Positions 46,531 through 59,289 of a stretch of 64,000 nt of DNA are shown piece by piece (position 1 is the stretch's first letter; the number at the start of each line of letters is the position of its first letter). The position numbers were made by a program, and so were the translations under genes. A model generated the notes under the pieces. It was not told the DNA's origin and did not search any database. It worked only from the letters and a program-made list of their open reading frames with translations. This DNA is from Dillenia suffruticosa (taxonomy: Eukaryota > Streptophyta > Magnoliopsida > Dilleniales > Dilleniaceae). Location of the stretch: the NCBI GenBank assembly GCA_033439265.1, contig JAVTVX010000013.1:23890000-23953999 (forward strand). The letters run 5' to 3'.

Positions 46531-48584
46531 GCTTGCAGATAAATAGTGCAAGAAATACACGTTTAAACCATGTAAGATTTGCAGATAAATAGTGCATGAA
46601 AACATCAACCAATACAAAGACTCCAATTGACAAATTTTCCCATATCAAAATCAAGTAAAAGGCTGGACTTTGTTATCAGCGTAACGCAGGTAAGCATAAC
46701 AAATCTTACATCCAAGCTCCTCACATCCATGGTTGGGCAGGAAATAACGGAGCAAATGGGGGATCAAAAATAGTCCATCTATAGAGACTAAATGAGCTTT
46801 ACATATTCTATTGAGATTACAAAAATGGAGGGAGCAGAAAAACGTACAAGGCCCCCTTTAACATGAAGTTATATTCCAACCTAGTTTAAGAAAAGCCATC
46901 CGACCCTTAAAATTCTTTCACAAGAGTTATTCCTCTCTATCCCATCGGAAACGATGAAACAAAGGTTCCAGTGCTTTACTGTTTTGAGAATGCTTGATTT
47001 GGGAAACCATGCAGCTGTTCTTTTGCTCTTTTACTCGGAATGCTTTGAGGTAATCTGCAAATAACAGAACTTCAGAACCTTTAAATAAAACAATCCAGAC
47101 ATCAAAGATGGGGCTCTCCATTCTATGAAGGCAGTCTACTAATAGCAGAATATAACATGAAGGAATCATTCTCATTATTCTTTTTTTTTATTTAATTTTG
47201 GCAGAGCAAATTGGGGATTGGAAGCCGCCATAGAAATCATTCAATTTGGTCACAGTCAAACTACAGCTAAATACTGCAAGTTAAAGGATTGCTTTGCAAG
47301 CAATTCTACACGGTAGTTATTTGGGAATAACATACATCTATATGCATTTTCTTCTTATTAACTTTTATCTTACTCCTAGATAGCCTATTACTGTTTTGTG
47401 TGTGAGTCAACTTCATTTTGTTTTTCTACTTATTTACTTCTTTCTTGACTCTTGCATAGCCTATTGACGTTTTATATATGCATGTCAACTCCATTTCGAA
47501 TTTTATACCAATTTTTATTGAGTTCATTAATATGTAGTAAATATTTTCCAGCAGAATCATGTCCATCATGTGCTAGGAAAGCATTTTAGAAGTGTCGAAG
47601 GAGTTTGATTACATGTATAGTATGGACAACTAAGACGTGTTCAGAACATGTTTTCAAAGTGCTGTGGGGATGTCATGTCTAAAATGCGTCAAACATGCAC
47701 AGCTCCTCATATAAGTCTCAATTAAAAATCAGCTCCTCATATAAGTCTCAACTAAAAATTGGAAAGACCTCATCATGTGGTACTAGCATGCTTTTGCAAT
47801 TGCTGATTCGCTGATGTAATTCCATCTGCTACACCTACAACCTGCGAACCATTTATCAACACAAGGGTAGGCCAAAGCGATTAGACTCCTCAAAACATGC
47901 ATTGAGATGGTGTTAAAAAATAAATAAATTAAAATAAGTCAAAATGCAAAAAATCAACAAGGAAAAATAAATGCTGCCAGCACAAAGCCTTCCCCAGACA
48001 TAAATTTACACTAGGCGGATCAAGTGTCTCTACTGTATGATCCTATACTGGTAATTTGAGAGAGGAAGTGGGTACATTATGACAATATTGCAGTAACAAG
48101 TCAACGAGATATGACCGCAGTAACCAGCATGAACCAATGTTAAACTCCATATAAAAGCCACATCATTGGGCTAAAAATGAGAAACTTAAAATAAAATAAA
48201 AAATAAATAAAATCCCATATCCAAGCTTTCTCATCATTTCTTTGTGAAGAGTGCAACCAAAATGCCTCAATTATCTAATGTAATAGTATTAACTAGCAGT
48301 CGTTGTGACCATAAGTGAATACTTGGATAATGGGCTGGAGTCATGGACTGACTGTGTCAAGCACTTACCTTAGAATAAGTTATGATACGTGGTTAAGGTA
48401 GAAATTAGATGACATGAAGCGAGCTCAATTCACCTTTCAGTGTTTTCGCTCTCACTTCTTGGTGCAACACAAAGCCCCAAATTGAAGATTTTTCTCTCCA
48501 ATAACCACTACCATTCATCTTGAAATTGTTGCTCGGCTACCCTTTATCCAAGCATCACCTATGATTTTTACCACAGAAATCAAA
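46531..48584. other. Intergenic spacer between UGT remnant and CPL gene
   Basis: No supported gene; AT-rich with small direct repeats (AGCTCCTCATATAAGTCTCA twice at about 47700-47750). The right edge is the 3' flank of the reverse-strand CPL gene. Confidence 0.45.
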
Positions 48585-51500
48585 TCAACTCGGGGTAGCA
48601 TCATCAGAAGTGCCCACCTCGGACGTGCCTTCTTTGGGCATGTTATCTGCTGTTGGCTGCTCCTCTAATCCTGAGCTAGCAGTGTCCCATAGAATTCCAT
48701 TTTCTTTTCCAAGGGAAAGCTCATCAAAACATGCATCCACAGCTACAGATTGAGGTCCGACATATGCAACATATTTGTCTGGGCAACAATATAATGAAGC
48801 ACGTCAGCATTCGTGAGATGCAAATATAAAAGGTTCTCAATGAATTGGACAAGACAGAATCCTGAGAAGAAGTTCATATCTACTGACTATGCTTGATGCC
48901 ATCGATGTGAACCAGGAAAGCATACTCTTGACCTATATTTTACAATATAGCATATGAAATATTTTAAATATATGGAACTTTGAAAGACGGAGCACAAGAT
49001 TACAAAGAAGATTCCGATGCTTAAAGTATTTGAAAATTGGTCAGCATATTTGTGCAGGATACTGGTTAACATGTTTGTGCAGAAGCATACATCTTTTACT
49101 GGCAAACCAACTAAATTTTCACAAATGCTACCAGTCCATTGCATAAGCTAACATATATGAATTCAATAGTGGCTCAACACGAAGTTTGCAACATGCATAT
49201 GGATCGGTCAGCGTATTTGTTGAGGATACTGGTTAACATCTTTGTGCAGAAGCACACATCTTTTATAGGCAAACCAACTAAATTTTCATGACTTGTGCTA
49301 CCAGTCCATTGCATAAGCTACCCATATGAATTCAATAATGGCTCAACATGAAATTTGGAACATGAATCCATCAATGTCATTTTACTGCCAAGTCTCTTGC
49401 TAAGAACATGCATCCACACAAGCACGTTCAAGAGGGTGGTTAGGTGGGGTTTATACCACCTAATAGTCCTGAAGGAACCAAACAAAAGCTAAGTAAGCAT
49501 CCAGGAAAAAACCCAGAACAATACAAAGAAAAACAACCCACTTCATGAAAATGTCCACCAAATGTCTTAATGGTCGTGAAGTTACCTCCTAGGCCCCAGA
49601 AAAAGTCATCAAAAAGCACAAGAATCAATAATCATTCGAAATTGCCATGAGGATTTGAATGAAAACTCAAGAAATCAAGAAGGACACAGTTGAAACCAAT
49701 CAAACAATTCAAAAAGATGCAAACAAGACACCGCAGAAGCATCTACTGAAATTCATGATTCTCTTTATGTTCATCATTGGAAGTACTAGTTGGAAGTAGA
49801 ACCACTACAAATCCAAAACACTGCCCAATACTTAAAAAATCCCAGTAATTACATAGGGTCCGCGGTGGGCAACACAGAGCGTGTGACCTTGAGACTGCTT
49901 CTGGGAATTGAACGTTGGACCTGAAACAAAGATTTCACCTACAAATCTACTCTAAATCCCAGAGAAGAAAAGGAAGAGATAACATAACTAGGAGCAAAAA
50001 TGATTTAAAAGAAGGGGAAAAAAAGGGGCGATTCAAGTTTTCTTTATCTAGGGAAATCAGAAACTTTCCTAAAATCTATAGGATATGTTAAACCATGTCC
50101 ACTAACATTCCCATATCAACCTATGGGATACCAAAATTTTGATCCTCCATTTACCATTATGACTCTCCTTTATTTTAAAATAGAAAAGGGGAAGAAGAAG
50201 AAGAAGAAGAAGAAGAAGATTCTATAAAGAGAAAAGATATCATCCCATGAAGCTACAAAAATAAATAGAATACAAATGAAGACTGTAGATATCGAGACAA
50301 AACAGATCCCTAATATGGAAAAGTGTGAACTTACCAGCCAAACCGTGAAGGGCATTCTCCGCAGCTTGTTGCTGGGCATCCTTCCTTGTCTTACCCATAC
50401 CAATACCTATCTTTTCCCCAGTAAATAAAACCTAAAGCAACAAATTAAACATGATAAGTATTTTAAAGCCCTGTCTACACATTTGTAAGCCACAACTAAG
50501 ACAAAATAACAAATTACACCCATCTAAAAACAAATAGCACGGATTACAGGCCAAGAAACCTCTCATTGTAAGCATTGACAGATTATAAGAAAAATAGCAC
50601 TACAGACATTCACAAAACAATAGGTTAACACATGATAATGCATACCTCCACAGAGAATTGCAAATCCTTACTTGTGCTTACTACAGACTTGAACTCAACC
50701 TACAACAACAATAACAAACCAAGCCTTAAACCCAATAATTTGAGATTGACCATTTGAGAGACAAATTATGATTAAAAAGAAAAATAGAATAAATAAATAA
50801 TAAATACAAAAATAGAAATATATACAAAAGAGAATAAAAATAAAAATTAAAAAAAAAGTAAAAGTAAAATAAATCAATAAATATATATATCCAAAATATA
50901 TTAGTTTAATTTGTGCAGATTCTTCTACACTCATTTCTATCCAAAGTCATTTTCTCGTCTAAACCCTTAACTATCATATCTTTAGTAATAATTTGCATCC
51001 AAATTTTCAACAGTTTACCCCTACGTTTTATTAAATCTTCCACATTTAAGTTCTCGGTTCTCCTAACCGGTGCGTCCTTAGGTCTTCTTTGCACATGTCT
51101 AAACCATCTCAAACGACACTCTCGCATTTTATCCACAATTGAGTTAACTCCCAACTTATTACGAATTTCTTCATTTCTAATTCTATCTCTTTTAGTTTTG
51201 CCAGACATCCACCTTAATATTCTCATTTTTACTATGGCCATTTTTTGTTCTTGTTATTGTTTAATAGTCCAACACTCAATATCATAAACAATGCAAATCT
51301 AACCGCGGTTCTATAAAACTTTCCCTTTAAATGGATTGATATCGTGCGATCGCAAAGAATTACATATATCTTTCTCTATTTCATCTAACTCGCTTGAATC
51401 CTATGATTCACATTTTCATCTATATTGCTATCATTTTGAATGACGAAACCTAGATATCTAAACCGTTCATTTTCGGGTACATCTTATCCATCTAACCTAA

Positions 51501-54500
51501 TCTTTTCTTCATCATTTCGATAATTGTTGCTAAACCTACATCTCATATACTCAGTTTTCGATCTTCTCAATCTAAACCCTCTGGACTTTAGTATGACCCT
51601 CCATAACTTGAATTTAACAAGAATACCATCCCTAGTTTCGCCAACTAAAACGATATCATCTGCAAAAAGCATACACTATGGTATTTCATCTTGAATATTT
51701 TTTGTGACTTTGTCTATTACTATTGCAAAGAGGAGGGAATTTAATACCGAATCTTGATGGAATCCGATGTTAATAGGAAAGCCATCACTCAAACCCCCAC
51801 GAGTTCTTACATTAGTTACAGTTCCATCATACATATCTCTAATGAAATTAATGTATTTTGAGATCCTTTTCTTCATCAACACCCACCACAATACTTCTCA
51901 AGGAACTCTATCATATGCTTTTTCTAGATCAATGAATACCGTATGTAAGTCTCTCTTATGTGCTTTATATGTCTCCATCAAATATCTTAATAAGTGGATT
52001 GCTTCCGTGGTGGATCTCCCAAGCATAAATCCAAATTGATTTTGAGAAATATTTATCTACAATCTTAATCTATGTTCTATCACTCTCTCTCATAGCTTTA
52101 TAGTATGGCTCATAAGTTTAATTTCTCTATAATTGGAACAATCTTATATGTCTTCTTTATTCTTATATAGCGGTACGATTATACTCTTCCTTCATATTTG
52201 GGACATTCTTTTGGTTTGTCAAATTTTATTGAAAATATCCGTTAACATTATTATACCAAATTCACCTAAATATTTCCATATTTCTACGGGGATGTCATCA
52301 GGTCCTATAACTTTATTATTCTCCATTCTCTTTAAAGCCTTCTTCACTTCATGGGGACGAATTCTACGTTTAAAGTCTCCATTAATCTCTTCTACGGGTA
52401 TCTCGATATTTACTATTTTTGTTGTACTCTTAACATTGAAGAGATTATCAAAATAATCCCTCCAACGCTCTTTTATATCATCATTCCTTAAAAGTATATT
52501 ATTAGCTCCATTCTTAATATACCTGACACTATTTAAATCTTTTCCCTTTCTTTCCTTTATCTTGGCAATTCTGTAGATCTCTCTTTCTCCGTCTTTAATC
52601 TCCAATCTCTTGTATAATTCATTATACAACTTACTTTTTGATTCTTGGATAACCTTTTTCACTTCTTGTCTTGCACTTTTGTATTTTTCATATGCATCAC
52701 TACTACTAATATCCTTAAGGTTCCTATAACACTCTTGTTTGATCCGAATAGCAGTTTGTATTTTTTCGTTCCACCACCATGATTCCTTGCCTACTGGGCC
52801 TCGACCCTTTTAGACACCAAGAACCTCTCTACCTATATTCTTAATATTAGTAGACATCTCTTTCCATATTGTTTCTAAATCATCATTAATAAACCAATTT
52901 GCTACATGAATTAATTTATCTCTAAATATCGTCATCTTTTCTCCTTTTAGATTCTACTATTTAATTCTTGGTTCCACAAATAGACGATATTTATTTTGTC
53001 TTTTAGACACACGTATATCTAAAACTAGGACTCTATGCTGAGTTATCACAGTCTCCCCCAGTATAACTTTGCAATCCTTATAGGTCATTCTATCACCCCT
53101 CCTAGTAAGAAAGTAATCTATTTGACTAGCATTAAACCCACTTCTATATGTAACTAAGTGCGCATCTTTTTTCTTAAATATAGTGTTTACAACTATCAGA
53201 TCGAATGCTATGATAAACTCTAAAATGGTATCTCCTATCTCATTCCTACTACCAAAAAGAAAACAATGAGATGCACACTTTGGAAATTAAATATTCTTAT
53301 AATAACATTGAAACAGATTTATAATTTCCCCATCTATCACCTTAGAGTTGCATCTTCGTCCAATTTCTTGCAGCACTGCTATAGAAAAAAACGACAGCAT
53401 ATTAATTCTTCCGGCTTCAGTTTGAGTAGCATTGGATGATGATTGAATCTGCGACACCCTATCTGCAACACAAGCCATACAACCTATAATAACATTCCAA
53501 CACTTCTCTACTTCACTGCAAAGCGATTGCATCTAAAAGACACTGTAGAAGTAAAAAAGCTATCCACACACTTTGGCTATGCAAAACTATTGATATGATA
53601 CAAGGAAAGCTTGAGAATGGAATTGCATTGCAGTCAGAGAACTAAATGTGCCTTCTGAAAATATCAACATAAAATTTCTTCCAGCACGCCCAGCAGAATG
53701 TCTTATTTGAGTGATAATAGTTAGCGGCTGCAAGTGAAGCAATAAGTGGTAATGCTTCTATGCTGATATCAATAGTTTCAGCATGCCTCCTCCAAAATCA
53801 ATCGGCACACAAAATTATGGATTCATAGATTATTTGTGCATCTGAATAAGTTAATTTTTAGTTCCAAGGAGTTGCCATCATTTTCTCCATTACAGAAATG
53901 TTTTGAGATTACTTCTCCCTAAGTCAAAGATATCCCAGCCAATTGCCAAAAGGGCAAAACATATTCACATACCTGACAGTAAATATGATTGGGGAAGAGT
54001 TTGTCTCTGTACTTCCTGTCCAGCATATAAAAGTGAATAGGTCACATTATCATGCATAGCCTAACACTTATGCAACATACAATGGAATCATACATTGAGT
54101 GGTAAAAACTAACCAAATCATTCTTCGGATGGGGCACATGGCATATCGATCCAGAAGCAGCACCTGGCATATTATGACCAAATGTATTTTGATGGGCTCG
54201 CAACTTGTCAGCTTTAACCACATAAGAATCTTGAAAATTACCTGCTGTGCGGCTTCTAATCTGTCTTCTTTTAATATCATCTTCCACCAACCACCCACCT
54301 TGACCCTGCGGTACTAAAATCTGTGAAGGCAATCTTGACAAAATGGGAGGTTCACCCAAGCAGTGGAACCTTGCATCTTGAGCATGCTTCAAACTAAGAT
54401 TTCTTCTATTGAAATCAAAATCAGACTCGGAGGAGCCACCATCACGTCGACCAGGAACACCAAGCAAACTAGGTTCTAATTGCAGATGAGGAGGAAAATT

Positions 54501-57500
54501 AAATCCAGAAAGATATTTTGTGTGTGTGTGCATGCCTAAAGAATATCACACACATTTCAAAACTATGATCAAACAAAGCCTTACTCTGTGAAGGCACGAG
54601 TGTTCTTAAAGATGCTGGACCAATTGCAGTAGGTGTTTGAGATGTTTCAGATCTCAACTCAAGATTGTTAGCTACAGGAGTAGAATCAGAGATCTGCTTC
54701 TCCTCCTGAAAAACAAAATCAGGAACCAAAGAACATATAATGACCATTTTCCTGTAAATTGCAATCACATCTCAAGAAATCCAATTGTGTACAAATACCT
54801 TTCTTAGAAAAACGAAAGGAAAATGAATTGCTAAAAGAAAGGAAGAAGCTTATGAAACTGGATGGATAGGGCATCTGTCTTCAAGAGAAAAGAAGATGAT
54901 AAAAGGATTGGCCAAACAAAACTAACAAAATATAGCTCTCAAAACAAGTTAATTATCCATCAAAGACTCGCCAAAGAAACACCAAGAGCATGCTTTTAAA
55001 AAGTAAATACTTTAATCTATCCACAATGATTTGAAGATAACTAATAGCTTACAGGTTGGTTCAGTCTCCTCTCAACTTCAGCACCACGCATGCCTTCAGC
55101 AATGGGGGCATTAGTATTGCCATTTTGTACAAACCCAGCATCCTAACATCGAGTCGCAAGTAAACAACAATAAAAACCATGCATTGTAGCATTTCATCAA
55201 TAAATGGAGATTGTTATAGTAGTGAGAACTTCATTACCTCCAAAATCAAATAGTTGCCAACATCAGGTGCAGAGGGTAAATTCACTATGTCATCTTCGTA
55301 GAAGAGCTCAGAAAGTCTTCGCAATAGATTCTCATCAAACTCCCTGGTCAAGATTCATTAGATTGACACATTATCTTAACAGATCGAAAATAAAGAATAT
55401 AGAAAAGAAAAGAAAGAAAGAAAGATAGAAAGACAAAGATACAGGTCAGTTTTGGAAAAGATGTGTATTACTAACACTCTATAAAGACCATGACCGGAGC
55501 TTACTTGAAAAAAGCACCTCGGACATTGCATGCAACATTTCTTGCCACACACAGGATGGGAACTGCATTTGCATTCTGTTGATAACAAATGCATTAAACA
55601 GCACCAGTAGAAAAAAGTTACAAGAAATATCATTGATGCAAAAAGTATAATATCTATCAATCAGCAAGCACATTAACTGCATACAACCCTACCTCTGCCT
55701 GAGGAGCATAGTAAGGGGCAAATGCAGGTACCATGTGAACTCGAGGTTGATCCTTGTCTTCCCAAACTTTCATACGGTCATCAATAACCATTGCCATCTT
55801 TGGATGGCAAATTCCATTTTGGAAAACAGTTAGCAATGATTTTTTGCCACCTGCAATGTTCCAAAATCAATTAAGTGCTGTACTAAATTTTCAAAGGAAA
55901 AAAAAAAAAGATGCCTACCTGATTTGACACAGACAACACGGTCCAAGAGTTGCTTGGACCCTATCAGGTGTGCTTCTGGATCAAGAAGCCTCCACATTTC
56001 TAAGGCATAATCTCTTTCAGCCATTGTACAAACATAAACTTCAAAACGTTTGCGTCCTTTTGTTGCAGTTAAGTAGCTTCTGAGGTCCTCCCAAGCAGGG
56101 CGTAACCTTACAAGGACACTAGTATCACGATTCTGCAATCGCAGACAACAATGGTAATGTTAATGGCCAAAAGGCAATGAGATATAGGAAAATACAGTTT
56201 TATATCTTCCCAACCTGAACCAGCCACAAAGGAAGCACCATAAGAGAATGATGCAAGCAATTAAGTCTCATACACATACCCATGCCCAATGCCATACATA
56301 TAAGTGTGAAAGTTTGCATACCACCATGACCATATAAAACCAATGATCATAGATTTTTACAAAACATGGAGAAAATGATTCCCTATCTAACAAAACATGT
56401 GTATGAACCATAACTCATCAAGATCACCACCAAATTCTCTCTAGAAATCATAATGACATTATTAGCTCCAAGCTCTATATTGAAATTTTTCATACCAGTA
56501 ATGTGGTGACCCTCAATGTACATCAATAACAATTAGACCGTTTTCTATCTCATCTTTTTTTCTTCCAACACAAACTCTAACTTCCCATTAATATTTTCAT
56601 TTAACACTCCTATTTGCAACCTAGTGATTCTCATTTCTAGATAAGTTTCTCCCCAATAATAGTGCTAATTACCAGTTATGATACTATCATATTCCCTCTT
56701 TCCCAAATAAAATGGTCCGTAGTTGGGCAACAAATACTCCTGCTATATTTTCTTCACATGTTATACAACAAGTTTTCTGATTAAGGAAGTTTGATGAAGT
56801 AGACAGGTATGACCAAAAAAATATAAGACATGGCTCAGATCAGGTGCCCTCACAGCTTTACCAATACTATCGCATCAGTAGACAGACATTAAGACATCAC
56901 ATGTTCCTATATAGTTTGGATAAAAGCAAACAGGTTCCTCTTTCCAGGTCAAACAAGTCTAAATTACAGTAAATTATGCACAACTATATAGCATAAACAA
57001 AATCAAATGAACAAGTGATCAATGCATTAAATCATAAGATGAACAACAACAATATTATCTAACCTCGGGATCAATACGAGTAAGAACAACATTCCTTTCA
57101 TGCAATCTAATTACAGGTCGAACAAGACAATCATGATTATCTGACAATGGAGCAACTTCCTCAGTCTGAACCTTCACCACTTTCCCATTATCCACCACGG
57201 AATCACTCTCCGTATACTGTTTCAACAATGTCCGGTCATCCATATACCTCTTCAACTCCGCAGACATCCCTGAAACCCTAACTGGATCAGTTTCCCGTGC
57301 AATCCAACCTCTTAACACTTCAATCCTATCCTCAAAAGACTTCATCGTATTCGCAACAATCAGAGTCTCGTCAAGGTCAAAAACAATCGCAAGACAGCGC
57401 ATATTCAACATCCCTAAACAAGAATTGTACAGATTTGACGGCGCAGAATAGCACCAGAAGCATGGAAACCTCTTCTCCTTACTAGGCATTGCGATTAAGT

Positions 57501-57985
57501 GAACTTCCTCATCTCCAATTACAACCACAGCAGTCTGTAAGAAATATTAACTCAAATTAACAAAATGGGCATGCTAATTTTTTCTTGGGGCTGATGTGGC
57601 ATATCGTGATCAGCAAGAAAAGAACATTCATTAACCCCAAAATAATAATAATGATAATAGAAAAATAGAAAAATCATAAACAAATGGAAGTGAGAGTTAA
57701 CTGAAGAATTACAACCTTGAATTCGTGGAAACAAGAGGCGTGAAGATTGATCAAGTGAGGTTGCTCCATAGGCGAAGGGGATTCGAGCTTGCAGCGAACT
57801 GAAAATGGAGAAATGGTGGAGAGAATTGAAAGAGGGATACATCGCTCGCTCAAAGGCGAGACGTGATGAATTCGAATCTCGTTGTTTGGGAATTGAAAAT
57901 TCGAGTCCTTTACAGGAACAATTTCCAATTCGCCCAAACATAAGTCTCCATGATAGACTGCGCATTTAAACCCTAAACGACTCAT
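48585..57985 (-). CDS. CPL2: RNA polymerase II CTD phosphatase-like (CPL1/CPL2 type), 14 exons, 810 aa
   Basis: Nuclear phosphatase acting on phospho-Ser of the Pol II CTD, linked in Arabidopsis to stress and auxin responses. Exons (minus strand): 57985-57716, 57534-57064, 56132-55919, 55850-55693, 55575-55505, 55343-55238, 55142-55053, 54705-54585, 54535-54114, 54015-53973, 53462-53341, 50699-50646, 50431-50335, 48778-48585. All join in phase to 810 aa. The FCP-homology domain has the catalytic [38 protein letters not shown], and ALVIDDR-like [19 protein letters not shown]. One dsRNA-binding motif spans exons 11-13: [50 protein letters not shown]. The length and single dsRBM suit CPL2 rather than the longer CPL1. 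Intron 11 carries a LINE whose tail forms its 3' splice site. Confidence 0.93.
49039..49373. repeat. 167-bp tandem duplication in the last CPL intron
   Basis: The sequence from GGTCAGCATATTTGTGCAGG at 49039 repeats from GGTCAGCGTATTTGTTGAGG at 49206, continuing with the same AACTAAATTTTCA and CTACCAGTCCATTGCATAAG landmarks. Divergence is about 10% by eye, so the duplication is not recent. Confidence 0.85.
50702..53280 (-). mobile_element. RTE-type LINE, 5'-truncated, inside CPL intron 11
   Basis: Reverse-strand remnants in order: C-terminal part of the APE endonuclease (about 53275-52960: [21 protein letters not shown]-like, [20 protein letters not shown]), the linker (52662-52219: [18 protein letters not shown]), reverse transcriptase with [12 protein letters not shown] (51672 down) and [14 protein letters not shown], and the C-terminal RMLRWM-like [20 protein letters not shown] stretch (51241-50906). 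It ends with the RTE-type tail TTGGGTTTAAGGCTTGGTTT and a short TTG-rich run. Several stops and frameshifts, one just before LFADD, make it inactive. The upstream endonuclease half is missing. Confidence 0.9.
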
Positions 57986-59289
57986 TAAAGTATCTGAAAT
58001 TCGAATGAATCGCCAGTGATTTCAATCGAAATTTCGATAGAAATTAAATGAAGCCAAGAAATTGAAATTAGGGTTTTGAAAATTGGAAAACTTTCGCTCT
58101 CACTTCTCTCTCACACTAGAAAACCATGGCATGGTTTTCGTCCCTCCCTCGCTTCTTCAATGCCCTCGACTTTTGGAAACAGAGCGGTCTTTCTCCGATA
58201 TTTATAGACGGAGTGGAGAGGGTCTTGTTTACTTTCGCCACTGGATTTTGATTTTATTTACGGAAACACCCCTTGTCCGTAGCATCAGGGAAAGTTCTCC
58301 CAAACAGCGGCAGTATTCTGCTGCTTTGCTGGCGAACAAGAATAACACGCGACATTTTTGATTGAATTTGATGTAGGTATTCTGAGCCGTCCGATTACTG
58401 GGTTGATTTGATTGAGGGCAGAGCCTCGAGAATCTTTGCAACTGATTTCTTGGACGGCCAGATTAAAATGGGTCATTCAGAAGAGCTGCACGCAATATTG
58501 GCCGATTTGGCAAACCACAATTTCCATTTCAATTTGTTTTTCTTTTATATTATTTTATTTATAAATAATTTTTAATTCAAATACACATTTATAATCAGAT
58601 AGATAAAATTTTATAAATAAAATCAAATATTTTCTATTAAAACATAATTATTATAATATTAATTATCTTTTATATTGAAAATTTATATAATTTTAATTAA
58701 TTCTGACCCAACATTTCTATATTCGTCCAATATATTAAAATCACCAAAAACATATAATTTTTATCTTATTTTAAAAATTAGAAAGTGCAACCCCACAATA
58801 AAACATACTTGCATTTTGGTGCGTTGATTTAATAATTTCTCAAAATTTTTATTTTTTCTTTTTACATTTAACAATGGATAAAATCATATCAAATTTATTT
58901 ATAATAAAATTATATTGAAACAATCTTGATGAACAAACAAGTCTTCTCAATTATAATATATAATTTATATTTGATTTATTGATTAATTAATATGATAATA
59001 CAGTTCGTTAATTTATAAATAGTATATTATTTACGTCAAAATATAAATTTCATTTACATATATTGAGTTATTTTATAGAAAAATTATGTATCAAACGTGT
59101 TAAATTAAAAAATAAATTAATAACTTTATCTAGAAATTTAAGATTAATCAAAGCGAGATTATTTATGACATTTCCCTATAAAAGCAATTAACATAATAAT
59201 AATTAAATCTCTTTTTTATAAGAAAATTTTGAAATATGTTAATCACCGGGGAAATATGAGAAACGCCCGAGGCTAGTCTACGCCTACAA
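57986..59289. other. CPL 5' flank and AT-rich spacer
   Basis: 57986-58500 should hold the CPL leader and promoter. From about 58540 to 59230 the sequence is extremely AT-rich with no open frames of note. No gene seen. Confidence 0.5.

Noticed and set aside
46927-47175. 82-codon reverse frame between the UGT remnant and CPL
   Set aside because: No family features, splice partners or repeat in other copies.
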